Assembly (NCBI GenBank): GCA_010094025.1 | Contig: ML991819.1 | Span: 62,001 to 126,000 of the forward strand | Length of the DNA: 64,000 bases | Origin: Viridothelium virens | Lineage: Eukaryota > Ascomycota > Dothideomycetes > Trypetheliales > Trypetheliaceae | Reading direction: 5' to 3' | Shown here: positions 21,470 to 33,360 of the stretch, in pieces | Layout of the letters: every line of letters starts with the position of its first letter | How positions within the stretch are numbered: the stretch's first letter is position 1 | Notes under the pieces: generated by a model | The model's database searches: none | Told to the model about the DNA's origin: nothing | Seen by the model: only the letters and a program-made list of their open reading frames with translations | Program-made: the position numbers and the translations under genes

Positions 21470-24400
21470 ATTGCTCTTGTTGAGGTTGGAGTACACATGT
21501 GATACCCACACTTCTGCTTGCTTTCTTCCATCTCTTTATCCGGACCTCTAGGACGATATTCGAATATCGGTGCGGCTTTGGCCTTTCCAAAAAGGAGAAG
21601 CCTCAGACTGCACATAAACACCCCGAGACATCAGATAGGTACCGTTGACTATCTCATCACAATTTTACGATGACATATGTGTGGCAACGTTCTTTTGCAT
21701 ATGCATGAGCGCAGCGCGGCAGCGTTCGAGCTTTTATCCAAATTTTCATTCAACTCTTTGTCACAACCTACTCAACCGACGAAATCCTTCACATTTTCCA
21801 TCACAATAATCAGTTTTCATGCTTCTTTGCACGTTTTAATGAAAAATGCCTGAAATTCTCCAAATTTGAACGCTCTTCAGCTTTCAATCCCCACAGCTAC
21901 ATCAGCACCTCACGTTTCGTACGTCAACGTTTGTTCACGATCATGGCTGAACGCCAGACAATATCATAATAGATTCAACGACTTCACAAGCCCGATCTAT
22001 GTTTATATACCCTTCTGAAGTTTTACGAATATAGACATGTGTTTTACTTGTTTTGTAATTAGCCCCTTCATCTCACCAGAGAGTGACAGAATTCATTGGT
22101 CACCTAGCTTCAGCTATAGGGGCTTAAGAGGGTAGAAAGAGAGCAAATGCAGGAGTGAAAGATGTGTGAACCAAGAAGGCTGCCTATTGCAGTATATCCT
22201 ATTTCTCTTTCTATAGCTGGAAAGTTCCCAGCAAGATCTCAAGCCTCAGATAGCGGTGGCCAGTGGAGATACAACTCTCTCGTGTTCCGTCATCCATATC
22301 ACTGTACCTTCGTCTCCAAGTATTTAGGGCTTTAATTTTCAATACGACTATATCAAGGAGCTGAATTTGTCTGCTGCATGCACGTAACCATTTCCGATGA
22401 AGAAAGTATCAGATGCCCTTGGTAATGTTTGAGCTTTGTTGGTTTCGCTATCAGGAGAAGATTCAGAGAGCTAGGGTACCAATGACTTTAACCAGGGAAT
22501 CCCACAAAGGACCCTGTGACACCCCAAGGTTATGACAAATAGACGAACAGATCGCACGACAAGAAGGGATCTAGAAGCCCCACAAGCCTGTTTCTCACCT
22601 TTCAAAATCTCCCACCTCTAATCTTTCCTAACCACTTCCCTCTTCCAGCCTCACCTACTGAACTCAGGACGACGAAGAGTAAGCTTCTCTTTGCCTTATT
22701 TCAATTTGCCAATCTTATCCAGTAGGTACCAATACCTGCATTATCAAATCGATGACGAAGATTTCTTTGGTCGACTGTCTAATTATCTTGCACGTGCCTT
22801 CCCGCCGTGCGAGGAATATTCACTGTCCTAGTCTTCTGCCAAGTCATTCAGTCTACAGAATCTGCAACTCAAAGATAAATCTGTTCCTCGAGGGAGAGTC
22901 ATTCTCTGAATCAGCATCATAATCTTGAAGATTTAATTAAACGACCTCAATGATCGTACAGTCTAGGATTTATGTGGTCGGAATTAATGGTGGAAACGCT
23001 TCTTGGGCCTGTCAGCGTCCAAGTCTGAGCGTTACCAATCATCACTTCTGCCCAAGTCCACAGACGTAGCCTGCACCAAGCCTTTAAATGGCTCGATATG
23101 CAGGTTCGCTGATAAAGAATTCTCCCGTTTGTACCAATAGCAGTGTTTCCTCGAAGGCTTCGGTAAAGAATCTTGCCAATGCTGATCAGAATCGACTTTC
23201 ACGGAACCGCTGAGTGATCTCTATTTGCCTTGGGCTTTGACGTTGCCACACTCTAGGACCTAGCCTTACCTGACGAGCTTAACTAACGATAACCCCATAA
23301 GTTCTTCTGCTGGGCGATGTGCGACTCTTCACGACAATGTATTGTCCAAGACTTGTACCCTTTTGAGCTCGACCAACAAGGTTTTAAGCGTTGTCGTCGA
23401 TCGCGCAACAACCGTATGCGTCCAAGTTTGAAATGGACGTCGCGAATTGTACCCAATGTTGAAAGCGACTGCCCACCGACAGAGATTCGAGAGACTTGGC
23501 ATTTGTCATGTTCGGCTTATCAGCCTTATATCTGGCCCCTTAAGCGACACGTAGTCGTCAATCAATAATCTAAAGTAGTGAATCGGAGCTAGCTAAGTCG
23601 TAGCTTGGGTCTTATTGATAGAAAACTTGTCTTTAAAGGCTTCTTGATTTTCAGAAAACTCGAAGGAGGACTGTTTCGGGTTTGTAGTAGATCATAGGCT
23701 CATGAGAATAGCTCAACCCTCCTTGCTTCTGCCTTGGAATCGCTTACTCATCACTTCAGGTCTTAAATTTGTCACTGAGTTTTATAGGTCAAGACAAGAT
23801 CTGGTCAGCAGAGTTGCCGCATATGAGCAATTTAGAATGATCTCAGTGAATACTTCAATACTGGTCCAGCTCGTGTCTCAACTGCAAGGCAATGCAGTGG
23901 ATATTTCCACGAAGAAGCCTAAGATTTGACAAGCCTCGTGTTTTGTTGCAGCTGAGCAGGCTGCCATGGCCTCTTGCGAGGACTGGATGCTGTCAAGTGA
24001 GGATTCCTTGCGAAGGAGCTTATATAAATCCTGGCCTGGAATTTCGTCAACGCGTAAAGTACTCAGTAATCACTTTGATTACCTGCTTCCACGCTCTCCA
24101 GGCACCATGAAGACCAAAAAAATCAGTTGGTCAGGCCGAAAGCGAAATTTGGCCAGCAGCGTTCCCTCGGTTGAAGTGGGTCCTTTGGAAAAGCCAAAAA
24201 GCAGCAGTAGCAGTCTATGAGGACCATAATGGCGTCTCAAACGAGCTCGTCGTTCGTGTCCTCAGTAGGCCTGCAGCCGCTAAGCGGAGTCCCAACATTT
24301 GTGGGCTCCATGAGTTCCGCACACAAGAGCGCGTTCAAATCGATGGTGTCTTTCCCTTTAATATCGGTGGTCCGAGGTCTTTCGCTCGTGCTAGAGCGAG

Positions 24401-24956
24401 AACTTCGTGGCCTGAGGCTCCAGCTGGACGCACTCACGTTGCATAAGCGAGTGCCCAAAGCCCAAGCATTTTTCTTCTGCCCCTGCTCCTTCCCAACGTC
24501 ACGCATCTCTCATCACCACTGCCACCAAGACCACTTTCTACACTTCCAACTATCTAGCAGCAGCAAGGGCGACCTCGCGAGCCGCTTCCTGACCAGCTGT
24601 TAGCAGCCCAAAGGTACGTACTGCATCGCTCCTGCTTGCATAGGAAATACCTTTGCACACGTGCTTTCCATTGATGGTGGCTGTCCTTATGGATTGCACT
24701 TGCCACCCTTTGGTTGGAGATTGTCCTGCTTTGAGTGGTCCGTCAGAAGCACGGTCGTCTTCAAAGCATCTGCTGCCGCAATGCGGTGGACGATGCAGTC
24801 GAGATGTCCCTATCTTCTGGGACACTCTAGAGGGCCATGACTCAACAAGCAGAAGCTAATCATCTCTTATCATCAGATTTACTTTGTTCCGCAATCTTCC
24901 AGCTACGAAGCCTCGTCAGTCATCGACTAGGCTCAGCCGGATACATCAAGCTCAAA
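21470..24956. other. 3.5-kb gene-poor region upstream of PMA1
   Basis: No frame here has a recognisable domain; the longest are about 80-130 codons and look random. I found no tRNA, tandem repeat or transposon. The final ~480 bp (24480-24956) is CT-rich and then has a GTACGT donor-like site at about 24614, consistent with a long PMA1 5' UTR, perhaps with a leader intron. The middle (22-24 kb) is unexplained. Confidence 0.5.
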
Positions 24957-27929
24957 ATGTCGTTCGCCGTTGATGATCAGGCATCAGCACATCAACGTGT
25001 GCATAAACCGACCAACGAAGCTAGTGAAAAGACCGTCCACACGGCGGAAACAGAAATGGATTCAGTTTCACCTCAAACCGCTCAAATCCATAAAGACGAT
25101 GAAGAGACAACAGACTTGGATGCACTCTTAGACGAACTCGATGACGACGAAAAGCAGCAAGATGAAATCATGGACGACACCGAAAACCTACCAGGCGCTG
25201 CCAAAGCTGTTCCTGAAGAGATGCTAAAGACCAATCATTTCGACGGTCTTACCGACGCCGAAGTTCATGAACGTAAAAAGCGATTCGGCCTGAACGAAAT
25301 GAAGGAGGAAAAGGAAAACCTCCTCAAGAAATTCTTAATGTTCTTCGTTGGGCCCATCCAATTCGTGATGGAGGTGAGTCAGCTTACCTGTGCAACAGAA
25401 AGCCTAGCAGCTAACTCGTCTCTCTCCCAGGCCGCCGCTATCCTGGCCGCCGGCTTGCAAGATTGGATCGATTGCGGTGTCATCTGTGCTCTTCTTCTCC
25501 TCAATGCGGCAGTCGGCTGGATCCAAGAGAAGTCTGCAGGTGACACTGTGGCTCAGCTTAAAAGGACTCTCGCCCTCAAAGCAACCGTCATTCGAAACGG
25601 TCAGCACCTCGAGATCGAGGCTAAGACACTTGTTCCAGGAGATATCGTCAAGCTTGAAGAGGTCTGTAGACGCAAAATGCCCATGAGATCAAATGCTAAC
25701 GCACCATATTAGGGCCTTGTAATCCCCGCAGATGGACGCATCATCACCGAAGGCGCTTTCTTCCAGATCGACCAATCTTCTCTGACTGGAGAGTCACTCC
25801 CCGTTTCCAAGCGATACTGGGATCCTGTTTCATCTTCATCCACCGTTAAACATGGGAAAGGCTTCATGATGGTTACGGCAACCGGGGATAGTACCTTCGT
25901 CGGGCGGACCGCTGCTCTCGTGGGCGGCACAAAGACCGCTGGCCATTTTACCGAAGTCCTCAAGGGCATTGGAGCTATTCTCCTTGCTCTCGTTGTGCTG
26001 ACTTTACTCGTCGTTTGGATTGCTAGTTTTTATCGATCAAATAGACTCCATCAGATCCTCGAATTTACTTTAGCTATCACTATCGTCGGTGTACCTGTTG
26101 GGTTACCGGCTGTAGTGACCACAACCATGGCAGTTGGGGCGAGCTATGTCGCCAAGAAGGGTGCCATCGTCCAGAAGTTGTCTGCTATCGAATCACTTGC
26201 AGGCGTCGAGATCCTCTGCTCTGACAAGACCGGTACCCTCACCAAGAACAAGCTGACTTGTCAAGAGCCTTTCTGTGTGGCAGCGGCAGACCCTGCAGAT
26301 ATTGTTTTAGCCGCCGCTCTCGCAACTACTCGCACCAAGAGGGCTGATCCAATTGACATGGCGGTTTTAAAGTCTTTGAAAGGCTGGCCTACGGTCAAGG
26401 CGCGCGTCCAAAAGTACAAAAGCATCGACTTCACGCCTTTTGACCACATGAACAAGAGAGTCAGAGCCGTTGTCGAATCTCCAGAAGGAGAGCGCTATAC
26501 CGTGGTAAAGGGTGCCGCGTATACAGTTCTGAAGCTCATCACTGAGGACCATCCCATTCCGGCAGAAATCGAGCAGGTCTTCAAGGTCCAGGTCAACGAC
26601 TATGCATCCAGGAACCTGAAGTCAGTCGGCGTAGCTCGCAGGAAAGAAGGCTGCGATTGGGAGCTTCTTGGCCTCCTTTGTCTCTCTGATCCTCCTCGTC
26701 ATGACACTGCACAAACAATCAACGAAGCCATCAACCTTGGACTGAACATCAAGATGCTGACGGGCGATGCTGTCGGTATCGCCAAAGAAGTCTCTCGTCA
26801 GCTCGGTCTTGGCTCCAACATTTTTGACGCCGAACGCCTCGGCCTGGGGGCGACCGTGGGCTCCATGACTGGTTCTGAACTTTGCGACTTCGTCGAGGCA
26901 GCCGATGGTTTCGGAGAAGTCTTTCCTGAACATAAATATCGCGTGGTAGAGATATTGCAGGATCGTGGATATCTTGTTGCAATGACAGGCGACGGCGTCA
27001 ACGACGCACCATCTCTGAAAAAGGCCGATACAGGCATCGCCGTCGAAGGAGCTACTGAAGCTGCCCGTTCCGCCGCCGATATTGTCTTCACTGCACCTGG
27101 TCTGTCTGCCATTATCGACGCCATTAAAACATCTCGTCAAATTTTCCACCGTATGTACTCCTACGTTGTGTATCGAATCGCCCTATCCCTCCATCTGGAA
27201 ATCTTCCTCGGTCTCTGGATCGCAATCATGAATGAATCAATCAACCTCAACCTGCTCGTCTTCATCGCTATTTTCGCCGATATCGCTACTCTCGCCATCG
27301 CCTATGACAAGGCCCCTTTCGCACACAAGCCAGTCAAGTGGAACATCCCTAAGATTTGGGGCCTTTCCGTTATTCTCGGTATCATCTTGGCCATCGGCAC
27401 TTGGATCACTCTCTCCTTCATGCTGCCACACGAAGCAGGCCAGGTAGTCTTCGGCGGGATCGTCGAAAAAGAAAAAGTCGGCATACGCGATTCGATTATT
27501 TTCCTCGAGATCGTGCTCACACAGAACTGGCTCATCTTCATCACACGTGCTGAGGGACCGTTCTGGTCAGCCTGGCCTTCGTGGCAGCTTAGCAGTGCGA
27601 TTCTCGTTGTGGACCTCGTGGCAACGCTCTTCGCTGTCTTCGGATTGTTTTTGGGTGGCCGAATTACGGACGGTCTCACGATCGTTCGTGTATGGATCCT
27701 CTCCTTTGGCATCTTCTGTTTCATGGCGCTTTTCTTCTACCTTTTGAACGGAAGCACAGGATTTGACAACATTGTGCATGGCAAATCAGTGAAACCAAAG
27801 AAGCCGAAGAAAGATTTGGAGGATTTTGGTAAGTGAATGCTCTTCCCATCTACCCGCAACACCTTCTAATGTGTGTCCTCAGTCGTTTCTTTGCAGCGTG
27901 TCTCCACGCAACACGAAGCAACAGTGTAA
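24957..27929 (+). CDS. PMA1: Plasma-membrane H+-ATPase (Pma1)
   Basis: Exons are 24957-25373, 25431-25661, 25713-27828 and 27883-27929, giving 936 residues. It is a P3A-type ATPase that pumps protons out and energises nutrient uptake. Visible are the acidic N terminus ([18 protein letters not shown]), actuator motif SSLTGES, phosphorylated Asp387 in [18 protein letters not shown] for nucleotide binding, the TGDGVNDAP hinge and the M4 sequence [11 protein letters not shown]. The last intron hides the regulatory tail: splicing gives [15 protein letters not shown], whose Ser-Thr pair matches the glucose-responsive phosphosites of yeast Pma1. An in-frame ATG at 24837 could add 40 residues that look like leader sequence, so I prefer 24957. 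Intron 2 uses a GTCTGT donor. Confidence 0.96.
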
Positions 27930-29372
27930 GCGATCGAGCACGGACAGTCCAGCGCTGTTCGTCATTGCTTCTTCTTGACCAGCGAAAGTCCCGAACGTAT
28001 CGAGTTGAGAAAATAGATCGACCTTGAGGACGACTAATTGGACATCGAGCTGTGGACCTACCCTTTCCTTATAAAAAATAAAAGAAAAAAAAAAAGGATA
28101 CCCGCTTGTTCTCCTGATTAGCTTTAGGTTGTTGATGGGTCGGCGTTTTGGAGATTGGGCTATTGAGAAGACCAGGCCAAAAACGGATACAAAAAGCCCT
28201 GTTAGAAGGTGGGAGATTGTTAGAGGCCTAATTGGGAAAATAAGGCTTGGCGTCTCAGGGACTTCATTAGAATGGTCTCACCCCCGTTGAGCGCGGCTGC
28301 TCTTTTTCTTGAAGTTTTTGGGGTTAGTCTGGCTTTGGGATGAGGCGGAATGCCGAGTTTTGGATGCTAGTCTCGTTTGGCTTTGGTAAACGCAGTATTC
28401 TAATGACATAGAAGTTTGTTCATGTATCTCACATCAGAAATCACTGCACGCCTGTCCGATTGGTGAGGGTCCAGGCTAGTGAAAGCAGATACCAGGCGAG
28501 TGTCTCCTTCAGCATAAGCATCACCTCTGTATGACTTTGCGAAAGATAGGAACTGTAGTGTAAGCGTTGATTGTGCATGTATCTCGGATAGAGGCACGAA
28601 GGGAAATGCAACTCCTCTCGTAGAGGTGCCATGTATGGAGTAGAATACCTGCTTAATACTTTGCACCGGTGCCTCCCGGCTCGCTCAGGGGGATTCTGTG
28701 AACGTCGGCCATACTAGAACTGCATTCCGAATATGCTTGGAGAAATTCATGGCTTTTATTAGGGCTCCTTTTAAAAAGACCATGCATTGGGTTGGAAGAC
28801 AAAAGAATCATGGAAAAATGCAAACTTTAACCGAAGACTTCTAAGGTGCTCGGTGGAAGATGTTGAATACAGCGCCAGATTAAGGGCATTCGCAAAGGTG
28901 TCGGTGTTAGCAAGAGCAGAGGAAAGGCGGGAACATCAAAATGAACACACGATTATGGATTAACCCATACACCATGGTAAGATGTAGTTCATGGAACATA
29001 CAGGAATGATGGGAGGTGAGCGGAGCTAGGATGATCGACAGCCCGGAAATCTCGGCGTGTGGAGGGACAGTCTCGCTGTCAGTCCCTTACATAGCTCCGT
29101 ACCACCTGCGTCATACATGACGATACATACCTTAAGGTACCTAGGTACAATGCCAGCGATATCTGGCGATGTATCATCAGGGTAAACAACGGGTGGACGT
29201 GCCAACCCCAATGATGGTTGCCGGACTTGTGCCTAGTATTTCACCGCTTGATACGCAGCCAAGTCCATTGGAATAATATATTTACCCCCTTCGCTCCACA
29301 AGAGCTTTTGACTTTCTAGGAGATACACATTTGCAGTGTAATTAGTCTACTTGTAAAATAGGCACATGAGCT
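27930..29372. other. intergenic between PMA1 and the aldo-keto reductase
   Basis: Holds the PMA1 3' UTR, with an A-rich run at about 28075-28097, and the next promoter. Overlapping TAGGTACC-type palindromes occur near 29132-29146. No gene is supported. Confidence 0.5.
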
Positions 29373-30380
29373 ATGGCAAATCTAAGTAATCCTCTCCCAA
29401 ATTTGAAGCTCAATGATGGCAATTCCATCCCAATGGTACGCAGTCTATGACGCTGATTTGAGATATGCGCTTTAGCTCAATACTGACCATTCAAAGCTTG
29501 GCTATGGAGTAGGGACGGCGTGGTACAAATCTGGCGATGCTGGCAAGATTGACCAAGGTTGCATTGATGCTGTGAAAGCCGCAATCAGAGTTGGCTATAC
29601 GCATCTTGATGGTGCCGAATGTGCGTGAAACGCACAATTATAGTTCTTGCATAGACGTTTGTCTGATTGAGAGCAGCTTATAGGACTGAGAAGGAGCTTG
29701 GAACTGCAATCAAGGAAAGCAAAGTCGACCGAAGCAAGTTGTTCATTACAACGAAGGTGTCCCATGGCATAGAAGACCCTGAGGCTACGCTCAAGAAGAG
29801 TTTGAAGGATATGCAGTTACAATATGTGGATCTCTATCTTATCCACATGCCCTTCTTCTCCGAGAAGCCCGAGGATCATCAAGAAAAATGGAAGGTCATG
29901 GAGTCCTTGAAAGCCCAAGGCCTTACCAAATCGATTGGCGTGTCGAATTATCGACCCGAAGATCTTAAGCCAATTCTTGATATCGCTACTGTCAAGCCGG
30001 CTATCAACCAAGTTGAATTCCACCCTTACTTGCAACGCACGGAGTTGGTAGCCTTCCACAAAGAGCACGGAATCGCCACGTCAGCGTATAGCCCTCTATC
30101 AGCTAATACCAAAGCCAGCCCGGGGCCGGTGGATAATATCCTAGCTTCACTTGCAAAGAAGTATGCTGTGTCCGAGGGTGAGATAAGCTTGAGGTGGTGT
30201 ATAGATCAAGATGTGGTACCTGTTACAACGTCTGGGAAGGAGCAGAGAATGAGTGATTACATGAGGTGCGCAGCATTCAAGTTGACGCCCACAGAGATCA
30301 AAGCAATTAATGAAGAGGGAGCCAAGAAGAATTATAGGGGATTTTGGAAACAAAAATTTGGTGAGAATAACTGGGCGTAA
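29373..30380 (+). CDS. Aldo-keto reductase
   Basis: Exons are 29373-29435, 29497-29620 and 29677-30380, giving 296 residues. It is a NADPH-dependent carbonyl reductase of the AKR (beta/alpha)8-barrel family. The tetrad is present: Asp59 in HLDGAE, Tyr64, Lys89 in LFITTKV and His119 in YLIHMP. KSIGVSNY, INQVEFHPYL and VVPVTTSGKEQRM (the NADP-phosphate region) are also seen. The sequence is closest in style to yeast YDL124W-type alpha-keto amide reductases, but the substrate cannot be read from it. Position 63 is Ser, where many relatives have Val or Ile. Both introns are short and in phase. Confidence 0.92.
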
Positions 30381-30937
30381 AGGAAATGCAGAAAGCTCGG
30401 GAAGTACGGTTTTTAGAACGTATGAAGAGCATTTATCGACGTTCGTCTAGGCATGGTAGAGTAATTTGATGAGCTTATCAGGTAAACTGCAATTCAAATC
30501 AAATGTGAGGCCTATTACGTGGTACCCCGAAATAGATCGTGCTTAATTGTGCATCGCCAAACACACGTGCTCCTCTGATAGATACCCTTCATATAAGGCT
30601 CGCGAGTATCACAAATCGATAGATCACTAATATTGCTTTCATTTGCATTTGTTTATAGCCGTCCAATGGTGTTGCAATCCGTGTGTGAAAGGTGGAAAGA
30701 TGTCGAGCTCGACGCCCGCAGGAGGAGGCACGAGTGGCACGGAAAGTACCTTACCTTATTTGGCAAGGAGATCCTCGCCTCGCCCTCCGAGTGGAGTGAT
30801 GTGGGGACAAAACCTTGTCGAAGAGCCCGACTCCGCCAGATGATGTGCCGATCCATCTTCAACCTACCTTCACCTTTTAAGATCTGTGTCTCTCCCCATT
30901 CTATTGCCCCATATCTTTACGAGGAAGCGTCGCCAAA
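30381..30937. other. intergenic
   Basis: Spacer with the reductase 3' UTR and the promoter of the splicing-factor gene. No supported gene. Confidence 0.5.
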
Positions 30938-32753
30938 ATGCCCGGGGCTATCAAGCAATCTAAGAATCAGTATCGAAGGCAGCAAGCAAAAAAGAAGAGG
31001 GCTGAGGTGAGTTAAAATTCTTGACATTCCAGAATATGCTGTCCAGCTAATGCACGACTAGTCAGCAACACCCCGAGAAACTCCAGAGCCGCCAGTCGAA
31101 ACTTCGGATGCCGACTCTGTTGCGATCTCGACTACCACCCAGGCACCGGCACCGTCTGTGACAACCTCCGAAGCTACGACGGTAGACGTTGCGCATGATC
31201 TACTCGAACCTGAAAGCTCCGAATTGGAAGCTGGCGTCGAGCTTGATGAATCGGATTCTCTTTATGAGCAATACAAAGAAATTTTCGCCAAGTTCAACGA
31301 GGCCGATAAAGAAGACCCATCGGCAAAGGAGCCTGATAAACCCGAGGTGTTTTTCGATGACGACGACGATATTCCGGATGAAGAGCAGGAAAATGGGCAA
31401 CCAAAGCTTTCCAAGAAAGCGAGGAAAAGGCAGAACAAGTTATCGATCGCAGAGCTTAAGGCTTTAGTCAAGCATCCAGAGATGGTTGAGTGGACGGATG
31501 CAGACGCTTCCGACCCCAAACTACTTGTTGCTCTCAAGTCATATCGGAACGTTGTCCCCGTCCCAAGCCATTGGTCACTGAAACGGGAGTACCTCTCATC
31601 CAAGCGAGGCGTCGAGAAACCCCCCTTTCAGTTGCCAAAATTCATTGCAGACACCGGCATTGCAGAAATGCGGGATGCGGTCCTAGAGAAGCAAGATCAA
31701 CAGACGCTGAAGCAGAAGCAGCGTGAACGCGTTCAAGGAAAGCTAGGAAAGCTGGACATTGACTATCAAAAGCTCTACGAGGCCTTCTTTCGCTTTCAAA
31801 CCAAGCCTGAGCTCACTCGTTACGGAGAAGTCTACTACGAAGGCAAAGAGTATGAGACCAATCTACGACATCTACGTCCAGGCGAGCTGAGTGACGAGCT
31901 CAAGGATGCACTGAGCATTCCTCCTGGTGCGCCACCCCCATGGCTCATCAACCAGCAAAGATTTGGCCCACCCCCATCCTATCCAGCACTCAAGATCCCA
32001 GGATTGAATGCGCCTCCTCCGCCAGGAGGGCAATGGGGATTTCACCCTGGCGGCTATGGGAAGCCACCCGTGGACGAATATAATCGACCACTGTATGGGG
32101 GTGACATCTTCGGCGTCTTACAACCTCAACAAAATCAGTCACTGGGCGAGCCCGTGGAGAAGACGTTGTGGGGCGAACTGCAGCCGCCTGAGGAGGAATC
32201 TGAAGAGGACGAGGAAGACGAAGAGGAGGAAGACGAGGCGGAAGATGACGAGCAAGACGCTGGCAAGGGAGTCGAAAACATGGGTATTCCATCGGCAGCA
32301 GCTACAGAATACGGTGGCACTGAGACAGTGCAAACTGATTTCACCATGCGAAAGCCGACCAGAGGCACAGAGACCGAGGAATCGACACATCCAAGGTCTG
32401 CATATACGGTATTGCCGGAACACAATATCCGTAGCCAAGGGTTCTTCGGTGGAGAGCGTGCCTACGATCTCAAGGGCGGGCAGGCTAATGAACGTAATCT
32501 CCCGGTGTTGGGTCAAGACGATCGGAATAGCAGGAAGCGCAAAGTCGGGGATGTGGATGTTTCAGTCGATATGGATGCTCTGCAAAGAGATGATAAGCTA
32601 AGCTCAGATGAGGTCAAAAAGCAGTATGAAACTCAACGAAAAGAGCAAGGGCAATGGGCAGGACGACTAGATCAAGAAGATTTGAGCCAAATGATAGCAG
32701 ATGAGAGTCGTAAGAGGCAGAAGAAGGATGAAGAGCGAAGGAAGCGACGATAA
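30938..32753 (+). CDS. CUS1: U2 snRNP splicing factor SF3B subunit 2 (Cus1)
   Basis: Exons are 30938-31006 and 31062-32753, giving 586 residues. It is part of SF3b, which stabilises the U2 snRNP at the branch point. Exon 1 encodes a basic start (MPGAIKQSKNQYRRQQAKKK). Then come an acidic region, KLSKKARKRQNKLSIAELKA and the DUF382 core (VEWTDADASDPKLLVALKSY, NVVPVPSHWSLKREYLSSKR, KPPFQLPKFI). The PSP proline-rich domain follows (LSIPPGAPPPWLINQQRFGP, with YPALKIPGLNAP). A long Glu/Asp run lies near residue 400 and a basic helix closes the protein. It is co-directional with the RS-rich gene downstream. Confidence 0.94.
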
Positions 32754-33360
32754 AGGATGACCGCTGGTGGTCTAAGAGAAAAGATCCATCTGTGTACGGC
32801 AGTTGCATAGCCAGTGATAGGGCCAGTGGTGCTAAGACATGATACCCAAGAAAGATGTTCTAAGACTTTCACCTCTCAGTAATGCTTTGGGTATGCGTGG
32901 GCGAGTCCTAACTGGTTCGACTTCCACAAAAGAGGTTTGCAACCGGCTGCCCTCATCTAAGAATATGGGATGGGTCGCTCCATACGATGATGATTCAAGT
33001 GTGCGCGCAGCGATCGCTCGGAGCCCGCGGGAATTTGATGTCAATACGAAGGCTAAGGTACTGCCGCCGAGACCTAAGACACATGCGAGAGTTTTACGTC
33101 GTCTCCCATTATAGAATCAGAGCCCGAGAGACCTTAGACCTGACCCGTGAGCTTGGTCATGTGATGCTGCGGCCGCTTGCATCCATGCTGTCCGCCGTGT
33201 CCGCTTAGACACTTCGGAGCGCGTCGAGCATTTTCCGCTGCACCTCATCTTACAGCTGCATCTTCAAACAACCGACACTCATTGTTAATCTTAGGAAGAC
33301 TTGTTCTCGCCCGCTACATCTGCCCTGTGGTAGCTAGATTGACTACCCAAAGTTGTCAAG
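32754..33360. other. intergenic
   Basis: Spacer between two co-directional genes. Nothing recognised beyond expected UTR and promoter sequence. Confidence 0.5.
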
